This document shows positions 25,130 to 32,233 of a DNA stretch of 64,000 nucleotides, one piece after another. The translations under genes were made by a program, and so were the position numbers. Source of the stretch: a bacterium (lineage in GTDB: Bacteria; Hinthialibacterota; Hinthialibacteria; OLB16); NCBI GenBank assembly GCA_022072055.1, contig JAJVIK010000007.1, positions 1 through 64,000 of the forward strand, read 5' to 3'. Within the stretch, counting starts at the first letter, position 1, and each line of letters starts with the position of its first letter. The notes beneath the pieces are model-generated. The model had not been told where the DNA came from. It saw nothing but the letters and a program-made list of their open reading frames with translations, and ran no database searches.

Positions 25130-25366
25130 TCAGCCCTTGGGGGCGAGGAACACCGAAATGAGCGCGTAGATGGCGAGCGCCTCGATAAAGGCGCAGCCGA
25201 TAATCATCGCGAGCTGGATTCGGCCGATGGCCTCGGGCTGGCGGCCCATGGCCTCCATGGCCCCGGCCACCGCGCGGCCCAAACCCAAACCGGCCCCCAG
25301 GGCCGCGAGGCCGATCCCGATGGGATAAGCCAATGCAAGAGCGCTTGTCGCGTCCATTGCTGTCAC
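25130..25366 (-). CDS. atpE: F-type ATP synthase c subunit, proton type
   Basis: The 78-residue hairpin protein has two membrane helices and the polar loop G-R-Q-P-E-A near 41-46. The ion-binding carboxylate is Glu62 in A-F-I-E-A-L-A. The Gln in helix 1 and the Ser after the Glu that mark sodium-binding c subunits are replaced by Leu and Ala, so proton coupling is expected. It lies between atpB (14-base gap) and atpF. Confidence 0.96.
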   Translation of the reverse strand: MTAMDATSALALAYPIGIGLAALGAGLGLGRAVAGAMEAMGRQPEAIGRIQLAMIIGCAFIEALAIYALISVFLAPKG

Positions 25367-25379
25367 TCCTCCTTGCCTT

Positions 25380-26429
25380 CTAATGCGCGCCTGCCGGCGC
25401 GTGATGTTCCGAATGATCGTGGTGCGGAAGCACCAGCGAGAAATAAATGGTCGAAAGCGCGGTGAACACCAGCGCTTGCACGGTCGAACCCAGGAGCACC
25501 AGGGGAATCACAAGCAGGTGCAGCGGGATTCCCACCCACAGACTCTCGATGTGCCACCCGACCAAGGCGGTGATCGCCGGGACCAGCATGATCCCCAATC
25601 CCGAAAACACTCCGAGCAGAATGTCCTCGCCGAGGACATTGCCCCAGAGACGCAGGCCGAGGCTCACCGGCTTGATCAGCTCGCCCATGATGTGGAGCGG
25701 GAAGAACAGCGGAGCCATCGCCCAGCCGAGGGCATCCCTCGGTTCGTTGGCCAGATGGAACATATACCCGCCGAACCCCTGGTAGCGAAAGGCGGTGAAC
25801 TGGACATACACGAACACCAGGATCGAAAGCCCGAAGGTCTGGGTCGGATAGGAGGTCGGGGGCACCAGGCCGGGAATCAGGCAGCTCAGGTTCATGCACC
25901 AGATGTACACCGCGACGGTTCCGATGAAGGGCAAGAACTGACGGCCCCTTTCCTTGCCGAGGGTCCCGCACACGAATTCATCCAGGAGCTCGACATACAT
26001 CTCCACCGCCACCTGGCCGCGACCGGGGATCAGTTCGGTCTTGCGGAGCCGGCGCTTGAACCAGAAGGCCACCACGCAGGCGATGAGGATCGAATAGAAC
26101 GGAACCCGGATGGCCCCGATGAACTTCTTGAGTGAGGGATTCGTGGTGGAGTTCTGGATCAGGAACAGCAGGTCCGGAATCTCCGGGGGGTGTTCCTCGT
26201 GGTGCTCGCCCTCGGCGTGCGCGGCCTGCTCCCCGTGTCCGGCCTCGTGGGTCTCCCCAACGGAGTGGGCGCCAACGAGCGCGTCATCCCCCGCGGCCTG
26301 ATGGGCGGCAGGCTCCACGGCAGGCTCGGAGTGCGCCTGGCCCCAGGAAGCCGGGCCCCACGCGCAGCTGAAAACCAGCGCCACAAGGGCATATTTGATG
26401 AGGTTCGAAACCACGGAACCCTTATTCAT
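25380..26429 (-). CDS. atpB: F-type ATP synthase a subunit with His-rich extension
   Basis: The start is the ATG at 26429, which overlaps the end of the preceding atpI-like gene by eight bases; the product has 349 residues. The core a subunit is present, with the essential Arg260 in L-G-L-R-L-W-G-N. It is about 80 residues longer than usual: a signal-like first helix is followed by a periplasmic-looking stretch (residues 31-85) rich in His, Glu and Ala, and the C-terminus ends in another His cluster (P-H-H-D-H-S-E-H-H). Both could bind metal or buffer protons near the channel, which is speculation. The frame open further upstream to 27824 is not part of the gene. Confidence 0.94.
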   Translation of the reverse strand: MNKGSVVSNLIKYALVALVFSCAWGPASWGQAHSEPAVEPAAHQAAGDDALVGAHSVGETHEAGHGEQAAHAEGEHHEEHPPEIPDLLFLIQNSTTNPSLKKFIGAIRVPFYSILIACVVAFWFKRRLRKTELIPGRGQVAVEMYVELLDEFVCGTLGKERGRQFLPFIGTVAVYIWCMNLSCLIPGLVPPTSYPTQTFGLSILVFVYVQFTAFRYQGFGGYMFHLANEPRDALGWAMAPLFFPLHIMGELIKPVSLGLRLWGNVLGEDILLGVFSGLGIMLVPAITALVGWHIESLWVGIPLHLLVIPLVLLGSTVQALVFTALSTIYFSLVLPHHDHSEHHAPAGAH

Positions 26430-26718
26430 CCTTTTTCTTCTTATTGGTTGTGTCCATCTCCGCCGAGAGCTGCTTGAGCACCTTGACGGTTTCTCGAATG
26501 CCGGAGGCAAGTCCGAGGAGCAGGCCGACAAGCACCGACCACTCGGGGCATCCCAAGTAGGTCTTGGCGCACCAACCCAAACCATATCCCACCAGAGGCC
26601 CGGCCAGGAGCAAGCCCGGAATCGACAACGCCACACCCAGCTGCCGGAAGGCCTGTCCGTAGTCCCCAGCTTTCTGTGAGAGGCGGGAGGAAAACCGGCG
26701 GGGTCCATCGTTGTCCAC
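26422..26718 (-). CDS. atpI: AtpI/AtpZ-like ATP synthase accessory protein
   Basis: The 98-residue product (GTG start) has two hydrophobic helices and matches the small protein usually encoded first in atp operons: F-R-Q-L-G-V-A near residue 24, a G-x2-L-G-Y-G-L-G-type turn, and a C-terminal Lys-rich tail. These proteins help assemble the c-ring or carry magnesium. It leads the operon, overlapping atpB by eight bases. Confidence 0.82.
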   Translation of the reverse strand: MDNDGPRRFSSRLSQKAGDYGQAFRQLGVALSIPGLLLAGPLVGYGLGWCAKTYLGCPEWSVLVGLLLGLASGIRETVKVLKQLSAEMDTTNKKKKDE

Positions 26719-26757
26719 GCTGAATCCCCCTCGGGCGGGCGCTCGCCAAACCGGGGA

Positions 26758-26786
26758 TGTTTAGCGATTTTCGCCTTGAAATGCAA
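26758..26786 (-). promoter_or_regulatory. Candidate promoter of the atp operon
   Basis: On the minus strand TTGCAT (26786-26781) and TAAACA (26763-26758) are 17 bases apart, about 40 bases before the atpI-like start. The -10 box is weak. Confidence 0.35.
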
Positions 26787-26891
26787 CCCCCGACAATGCG
26801 GCGTTACCGCCCCACAGCTCCCCTCGTTTGTCCATTGAATACCTGCTTTAATATGCCCCATCAACCCAAATTTCCAGGAGGAGATCGGATT

Positions 26892-27566
26892 ATGAGGAAA
26901 GCGTTGTTCAGCGTTCTGGTCGCGGGAGCCTTTATCTCCGCCGGATTCGCCGAGGACCCGAAGTACTGTGTCGGCATCGAGCTGGGGGAGGACCATGTCC
27001 TGCATGTGTCCTATGACGCCCGCCCGGTGGCCAAGGGTGAGACTTTCGAGAAGCTCCGCAAGGGCGACAAGGCGACCGCCGATGGGTTCAACAAGAGCAA
27101 CCGTTTCGGGAAGCTCGGGACCCTGAAGACCAGCAAGGATATCAAGGTCGGCGACCTGGAGGTCAAGGCCGGGGAGTATCCCTGCGGTTTCAACGCCGAT
27201 GAAAAGGGGGCTTTTTCGTTCGTGGTGTGGATGGGTGAGGAGGCCAAGAAGACTCCTATCACCCTGGAGAAGCACGAGGCCGCGACCATTCCGAATCTGA
27301 CCCTGATGGTCGGACCGGGTGAAAAGGGCGCGGCGCTGATGGCGCTTTACGGCTCCTATTACAGCATCATCCCGCTCACGATTCCGGGTGTGGGTGAGGA
27401 GGCCAAGACCAGCGAGGCCGCCCCGCCCAAGGAGGGCGAGAAGGTCGCGGCCGCCGAGGAGGAGAAAAAGGCCGAGGAGGGCCAGGCCGCCGAAGCAACC
27501 TCGGAGGAAGAGGAGGACGACAGCTGGGATGATGTGACCACCCACTCGTTCTCCGGCAGGCGGTAA
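26892..27566 (+). CDS. Exported protein, first of two tandem paralogs, with acidic tail and FSGRR end
   Basis: The ATG at 26892 follows AGGAGGAGAT and gives 224 residues. A signal peptide is cut near G-F-A20. The domain at about 22-170 is beta-rich, with a R-P-V-A-K-G-E-T-F-E-K-L-R-K-G-D segment and L-E-V-K-A-G-E-Y-P-C-G-F-N-A-D, loosely like DUF2911-type proteins; I do not assign it firmly. Residues 175-215 are Glu/Ala/Lys-rich, and the chain ends H-S-F-S-G-R-R. The next gene encodes a paralog that shares the core and the same F-S-G-R-R end. Function unknown. Confidence 0.8.
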   Translation: MRKALFSVLVAGAFISAGFAEDPKYCVGIELGEDHVLHVSYDARPVAKGETFEKLRKGDKATADGFNKSNRFGKLGTLKTSKDIKVGDLEVKAGEYPCGFNADEKGAFSFVVWMGEEAKKTPITLEKHEAATIPNLTLMVGPGEKGAALMALYGSYYSIIPLTIPGVGEEAKTSEAAPPKEGEKVAAAEEEKKAEEGQAAEATSEEEEDDSWDDVTTHSFSGRR

Positions 27567-27651
27567 GTCGTTCACCGCGCCGCCGGAACGTGAAGGGATT
27601 CTCGTTCCAGGGCCCTTGGGGCCAAGTTTCAAGTCAGATGACGTGATTCGC

Positions 27652-27686
27652 GGCGTGGCCGCGCGAGAGCGCGGCCACGCCCTTTT
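27652..27686 (+). terminator. Rho-independent terminator after the first tandem paralog
   Basis: GGCGTGGCCGCG (27652-27663) pairs perfectly with CGCGGCCACGCC (27670-27681) around CGAGAG and is followed by CTTTT. It separates the two paralogous genes, so they are probably transcribed independently. Confidence 0.72.
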
Positions 27687-27719
27687 GAAGGTCAGACCCA
27701 CGGACGAGGGGGTTTTCCG

Positions 27720-28286
27720 ATGAGGGCAAGACTGGCTATCGCGCTGATGGCTTTTCTTTGGATCTCGGGCGTGTCCGCGGAGCCTGCGCGGTTCTCTGTT
27801 GGGATAGAGGAAGGAGAGGGACATCTCCTGAAACTAACCTATGACCCGCGTCCAGTCGGTAACCGCGAGACGTTTGACAAGCTCCGCAAGGGTGACAAGG
27901 AAACGATTGAGCAATTCAACAAGCATGCCCGGTTTGGAAAGCTGGGTATTCTGGAGACCGCCAAGGAAATGAAGGTCGGCGAAATCGACGTGGCCCCGGG
28001 TGAGCACGCTTGCGGCTTCAATGCGGATGCGGAAGGAGACTTCTACTTCGTAATCTGGTCCGATGAGGAAGCACGCAAGAGCAAGGTCAAGATTGAGGAG
28101 CACAAGGGAGCTGAAATCCCCAATCTAACATTCATGCTGGCTCCCTCTGAGGAAGGGCATTCGTTGGTTGCTCTCTACGGCTCGTACCACGCCAGAATCC
28201 CGGTGACGACCGTTGGAGCCGGCGAGCAAGAGGATGCTTGGGAAGACGTGGACGCCGGTGGGGACGGTTTTTCTGGAAGACGATAG
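27720..28286 (+). CDS. Exported protein, second tandem paralog, with FSGRR end
   Basis: The 188-residue product has a signal peptide cut near V-S-A20 and aligns along its length with the preceding gene's product: R-P-V-G-N-R-E-T-F-D-K-L-R-K-G-D, F-G-K-L-G, G-F-N-A-D-A-E-G, I-P-N-L-T, L-Y-G-S-Y. It lacks most of the acidic linker but keeps a W-x-D-V near the end and the terminal G-F-S-G-R-R. Its base composition is lower in GC than its paralog, suggesting different codon selection or age. Function unknown. Confidence 0.78.
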   Translation: MRARLAIALMAFLWISGVSAEPARFSVGIEEGEGHLLKLTYDPRPVGNRETFDKLRKGDKETIEQFNKHARFGKLGILETAKEMKVGEIDVAPGEHACGFNADAEGDFYFVIWSDEEARKSKVKIEEHKGAEIPNLTFMLAPSEEGHSLVALYGSYHARIPVTTVGAGEQEDAWEDVDAGGDGFSGRR

Positions 28287-28326
28287 ACACCTAAGGATAG
28301 ACAAGACGTTGAAAACCGCCAACCGC

Positions 28327-28635
28327 ATGGTCTCGATGGCGCTCATCGAGAAGGAAGCCAAGAAGATCTACAAACAGTACTACAAGGCGACCCACAAGGA
28401 TGGGGCGCTGGACCGCAAAACCAAGGAACTCATCGCCCTCGGCGTGTCCGCCGCGACCGGCTGTCAGGGCTGCCTCAAGGGCCATCTCCGCAAGTCCCTC
28501 CACATGGGGATCACCCTCGATGAAATCCGCGAAGCCATCGCCATCGCGGCCGGAGTGGCCGCCGCGACCTTGATTGACGCCACCGACATCGCCAACGCGG
28601 AACTCGGCATCGTGACGGATGACGGGGACGACTGA
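28327..28635 (+). CDS. AhpD/carboxymuconolactone decarboxylase-like protein
   Basis: The ATG at 28327 gives 102 residues; a TTG at 28309 with AAGGA upstream is an alternative. The fold is the small all-helical AhpD-like type. The redox motif C-Q-G-C-L-K-G-H (near residue 41) has the Cys pair and His used by alkylhydroperoxidase D proteins, so a thiol peroxidase or disulfide role is likely. The end overlaps the MFS gene by 17 bases, indicating co-translation with the transporter. Confidence 0.88.
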   Translation: MVSMALIEKEAKKIYKQYYKATHKDGALDRKTKELIALGVSAATGCQGCLKGHLRKSLHMGITLDEIREAIAIAAGVAAATLIDATDIANAELGIVTDDGDD

Positions 28636-29857
28636 GCCCCCCGCGCACCTGGTCCGCCTCATCTGGGTCGGGTGGTGGGTCACCCTGCTCACGGTCTCCG
28701 ACCTGTATCTTGTTCCTCCCCTTCTTCCCAATTTCCTGAGCCGCTTCGATATCGGGGTTTCCCTGGGAGGCTGGATCGCGGCCTGCTATCAGTTCGGGGC
28801 GGCGGCGGTGACTTTGCTGGCGGGCCCCCTCGCGGACCGTCTCGGCTGCCGTTGGGTCCTGGTCGGCTCGCTCTCCTTGTTCGGCCTGGGCGAGGCTCTT
28901 TCGGCTTTTGGTTCGTCGTTCGAGATGTTCCTGGTCGGACGGGCGCTGGTCGGCTCGGGAAGCGCCGCCTCCTCGCTTGCGCTCACCACCTATATCGGGA
29001 CTCATGTCCCTTACTCCGCGCGCGGGAAGGTGATGGGATGGATCGGGACCGCCTACTTCACGGGGGTCTCGTTCAGTCCTTGGATGGTGACCCAGATCGC
29101 GGACCGGACCAGCCTGGGGGTGCTCCTCAGCCTGTTCGCCACGCTCGCCGCCATCGGAGTGGTTCATTGCTTTGTGTCCCTGGAGGCGGATGGACCGGCG
29201 GGACCGGACCGCTCCTCCACGCCCGAAGGGGGGCACTTCCGCGCCTCGCGGGCCACCTACAAACAGGTCATCAGGAATCAGGGGTTCTGGGGCTTGGCCA
29301 TTTTCCAGATGCTTTTCTCGGTCGGAGTGGTGGGGATGATCCTTTTTTTCGGGGACTGGCTGCTCGCGGTGCATGGACTTGAGACGCGGGAGCGCGGGCT
29401 GATCTTCGCGCTGGGGGGAATCCCCACTTTGGCCGGTTCACCGCTGGGGGGCTGGGTCGGCGACCGGATCGGCAACAAGCCGATGTTGATCGGTCTCACC
29501 TTCGCCCTGGCCGGGCTGGTGTGCGTGATGCCGCACCTCACCGGGTCGCTCGTGGCGGTGGTGGCGCTGTTCGCGATGGTGGGGTTCGCGGCCGCGGCGC
29601 GCTATTCGGCTTTCCATGCCCTCACCACGCGGCTGGTGGAGGCTCCGCTGCTCGGTCATCTGGTGGCGCTCAGGAATTTCCTCACCTATCTCTCCACGGC
29701 CATCGGGCAGGTGCTGATGGGCTGGATGTACGCCTCTTCGGAGGCCTCGGGGTACATCCGGATGGGTTGGCTGACCACCATCCTCCTGGTGATCTCACTC
29801 CCGTTTCTTTGGAAATGGGTTTCGGATGAACCGCCAACCTCCGAGCCGCGCGCGTAA
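28619..29857 (+). CDS. Major facilitator superfamily transporter
   Basis: The 412-residue protein has twelve predicted membrane helices. The MFS signature between helices 2 and 3 is visible as G-P-L-A-D-R-L-G-C-R near residue 67, with a second copy between helices 8 and 9 (G-G-W-V-G-D-R-I-G-N-K). The substrate cannot be inferred. The start overlaps the AhpD-like gene, and the end converges on pheS with a 38-base gap that holds no clear terminator. Confidence 0.92.
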   Translation: MTGTTEPPAHLVRLIWVGWWVTLLTVSDLYLVPPLLPNFLSRFDIGVSLGGWIAACYQFGAAAVTLLAGPLADRLGCRWVLVGSLSLFGLGEALSAFGSSFEMFLVGRALVGSGSAASSLALTTYIGTHVPYSARGKVMGWIGTAYFTGVSFSPWMVTQIADRTSLGVLLSLFATLAAIGVVHCFVSLEADGPAGPDRSSTPEGGHFRASRATYKQVIRNQGFWGLAIFQMLFSVGVVGMILFFGDWLLAVHGLETRERGLIFALGGIPTLAGSPLGGWVGDRIGNKPMLIGLTFALAGLVCVMPHLTGSLVAVVALFAMVGFAAAARYSAFHALTTRLVEAPLLGHLVALRNFLTYLSTAIGQVLMGWMYASSEASGYIRMGWLTTILLVISLPFLWKWVSDEPPTSEPRA

Positions 29858-29895
29858 GCAAGCGGTGGGGCGCCCAATGGGATTCATGCGGGATG

Positions 29896-30927
29896 TCAGG
29901 GAATCCTGGAAAGCCCTCGGAACTGGCGCAGGAAGCGGATGTCGTTCTCGTAAAGCATGCGGATGTCCGGGACCCCATACTTGACCATCGCCATGCGCTC
30001 CACGCCCATCCCGAAGGCAAAGCCGGTCCACTCCTCCGGATCGATCCGGCAGGCCAGAAGGACATTCGGGTGTACCATTCCGGCCCCGCCCATCTCCAGC
30101 CACCTCCCCTTGCCGGGGGTCGGCTCAAACCACATGTCCACCTCCGCGCTCGGCTCGGTGAAGGGGAAGAAGCTGGGGCGCAGGCGGACCGCCGCCGTGG
30201 GCCCGAAAAGGGTCTTCATCATCGTGTCGAGGGTCCACTTCAGATTGGCCATCGAAATCCCCTTCCCCACCATGAGTCCCTCGACCTGATGGAACATCGG
30301 CAGGTGAGTGGGGTCGCTGTCCCGGCGATAGACCCGCCCCGGCACGATCACCGCGAGCGGCGGCTTGTGATTCTCCATGTAGTGGATCTGACCGTTTGAG
30401 GTGTGAGAGCGAAGCAACAAGCCGCTTTCCAGGAAGAAGGTGTCTTGCATGTCCCGCGCGGGATGGTCGGCGGGAAAGTTAAGGGCCTCGAAGTTGTAGT
30501 AGTCGTTCTCGATCTCGCGGTCATCATGGATGTCATACCCCATCCGCGAGAAGAGCGAGGCGATTTCGTCGATGATCAGGCTCGTGGGATGGAGGGAGCC
30601 CACATCCGAGTCGCGACCGGGGAGGGTGATGTCCACGCGCTCCTCGCAGAGGCGGCGCGCAAGCTCCAGCTGTTCGAGTTCGGCGCGTCTTTTTTCGAGG
30701 TTGGCCTCAAACTCATCGTGGAGTCGGTTGATCTCCGCGCCGGCCTTTGGGCGCTCCTCCGGTGTGAGCGATCCCAGGCCTTTAAGCAGCTCCTTGATTC
30801 TTCCCTTACGGCCAAGGAAGCGCACGCGCGCCTCTTCGAGGGCGCGCAAGTCGACCGCGGCCGCAAGGGCCGCCTCCCCCTCCCGCCGGATTTCGGCGAG
30901 ATGGTCCTCGAGCCCCGCCGTGGGCAT
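29896..30927 (-). CDS. pheS: Phenylalanine-tRNA ligase alpha subunit
   Basis: The 343-residue class II synthetase subunit has an N-terminal coiled coil (residues 1-90), motif 2 around G-R-V-Y-R-R-D-S-D-P-T-H, and motif 3 in F-G-M-G-V-E-R. It charges tRNA-Phe as an alpha2-beta2 complex with PheT. Its ATG shares one base with the rplT stop (TGATG). pheT normally follows directly, but here the next gene is the convergent MFS gene, so beta must be encoded elsewhere. Confidence 0.97.
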   Translation of the reverse strand: MPTAGLEDHLAEIRREGEAALAAAVDLRALEEARVRFLGRKGRIKELLKGLGSLTPEERPKAGAEINRLHDEFEANLEKRRAELEQLELARRLCEERVDITLPGRDSDVGSLHPTSLIIDEIASLFSRMGYDIHDDREIENDYYNFEALNFPADHPARDMQDTFFLESGLLLRSHTSNGQIHYMENHKPPLAVIVPGRVYRRDSDPTHLPMFHQVEGLMVGKGISMANLKWTLDTMMKTLFGPTAAVRLRPSFFPFTEPSAEVDMWFEPTPGKGRWLEMGGAGMVHPNVLLACRIDPEEWTGFAFGMGVERMAMVKYGVPDIRMLYENDIRFLRQFRGLSRIP

Positions 30928-31286
30928 CAGGCCGCGAGGGCGGCCTTGGCTTTTTCAGCCACCTTGCCGAAGGCCGCGTCATCGGCGAGAGCCAGATCTG
31001 CCAAGGCCTTCCGGTCTATTTCCACTCCAGCCTTGTCGAGGCCATGGATCAGCTGGTTGTAGTTCAGCCCGTGCATCCGCGCGGCGGCGCCGATGCGCAC
31101 AATCCAGAGCGCTCGGAAGTCGCGTTTCCGGCGACGGCGGTCCCGGTAGGAGTAGGTCAGGCCCTTCCAGACCTGGCAGTTGGCCGGGCGGAAGAGGCGA
31201 CCGCCCCCTCCGATGAACCCCTTGGCCATCTTGAGAATCTTCTTCCGGCGTCTCTTGGAGGCCGGATTATTGGTTGCGCGCGGCAT
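30927..31286 (-). CDS. rplT: 50S ribosomal protein L20
   Basis: The 119-residue basic protein has the L20 pattern: M-P-R-A start, R-R-R-K-K-I-L-K-M-A-K-G near 12-23, Y-R-D-R-R-R-R-K-R-D-F-R near 47-58, and N-Y-N-Q-L-I-H-G-L. It is an early assembly protein of the large subunit and in other bacteria represses its own operon. Coupled to pheS. Confidence 0.98.
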   Translation of the reverse strand: MPRATNNPASKRRRKKILKMAKGFIGGGGRLFRPANCQVWKGLTYSYRDRRRRKRDFRALWIVRIGAAARMHGLNYNQLIHGLDKAGVEIDRKALADLALADDAAFGKVAEKAKAALAA

Positions 31287-31338
31287 GTGTGTGTCTCCTT
31301 CACTTTTTCCCCGGCGTCTTGCTCGCCGGGCTGCAATT

Positions 31339-31533
31339 CTAGCTCGCGATCATCCGCTCGACCTTTTTGTGATCGCCCGCGCTGACCAGCGTACCCTTAC
31401 GCAAGTGGCGCTTGCGTTTGGTGTTCTTGGCGGTGGCCAAATGGCGGTGATAAGCCTTGTTGCGCTTGATCTTGCCGCTCTTGGTGAGGGAAAAGCGCTT
31501 GGCGGCGCTTCTCCGGGTCTTCATCTTGGGCAT
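31339..31533 (-). CDS. rpmI: 50S ribosomal protein L35
   Basis: The 64-residue product is a typical L35: [14 protein letters not shown] start, [16 protein letters not shown] middle, and a short helical end. It lies between infC and rplT in the conserved order. Confidence 0.98.
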   Translation of the reverse strand: MPKMKTRRSAAKRFSLTKSGKIKRNKAYHRHLATAKNTKRKRHLRKGTLVSAGDHKKVERMIAS

Positions 31534-31585
31534 TGTTCCTCTCCTGGTCGGGGCGAATCGGAATCGCCCCCCCTGTCATTCTCCT

Positions 31586-32215
31586 TCAGGCGGCCCCTTT
31601 GGCTTCGGCCGTGGCGGCTTGCTCCTGAAGCTTCTTTTCCTTCTCAATCCGGGCCTTCTCGGCCTTGATCCCCGCCGGATCCGGAGCGACCACCATGACC
31701 AGGAAGCGCCCTTCCGCCTGCGGGCGGGACTCCACATTCGCCAGAGCCCCAAGCTCGCTCACAACCCGGTCGAGGAGCTTGAAACCATACTCTGTGTGGC
31801 TCCGCTCTCTACCCCGGAACATCATGACAAACTTCACCTTGTCGTTCTGGAGCAGGAACTTGCGGGCGTTGCGCATCTTGACCGCATAGTCGTGCTCGTC
31901 GATCCGGGGGCGAAGCTTGACCTCTTTCACGTCGGTGACGTGTTGCTTTCGTTTCGACTCCCGCTGCTTCTTGGCCTGTTCGTACTTGAAATTGCCGTAA
32001 TCCATAATACGGCAAACGAAAGGTCGAGCGGCCGAGGACACCTCGACGAGATCCAGTCCGGCCGCCTCGGATCTGCGCAGCGCCTCCTCGATCGGCACGA
32101 TGCCGACATGGGAGCCGGTTTCATCAATCAAGCGAACCTCCGCCTCGCGGATGTCGCGATTGATCCGGTCTTTCGGCTTGGGAATTTTCCCGGTAACGAA
32201 ACGTGATCGCCTCAG
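31586..32215 (-). CDS. infC: Translation initiation factor IF-3 with non-canonical start codon
   Basis: The conserved IF-3 N-terminus (R-I-N-R-D-I-R, then E-V-R-L-I-D) is encoded upstream of the first TTG at 32131, and an in-frame TAG lies at 32222-32224. Between them there is no ATG, GTG or TTG. Candidates are CTG at 32215 (209 residues, AGGAGG 12 bases upstream, used here) and ATT at 32185 (199 residues). E. coli infC also uses a rare start (AUU), through which IF-3 limits its own synthesis. Both domains are complete, with D-Y-G-N-F-K-Y-E and F-R-G-R-E near the linker. The tail is extended and Lys/Ala/Glu-rich. Its ribosome site overlaps the thrS stop. Confidence 0.95.
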   Translation of the reverse strand: MRRSRFVTGKIPKPKDRINRDIREAEVRLIDETGSHVGIVPIEEALRRSEAAGLDLVEVSSAARPFVCRIMDYGNFKYEQAKKQRESKRKQHVTDVKEVKLRPRIDEHDYAVKMRNARKFLLQNDKVKFVMMFRGRERSHTEYGFKLLDRVVSELGALANVESRPQAEGRFLVMVVAPDPAGIKAEKARIEKEKKLQEQAATAEAKGAA

Positions 32216-32233
32216 GGTGTTCTAGTCCCTCCT

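Noticed and set aside
26430-27824. N-terminal extension of atpB up to 27824
   Set aside because: It runs antisense to the exported-protein genes at 26892 and 27720; the ATG at 26429, overlapping the atpI-like stop, is the natural start.
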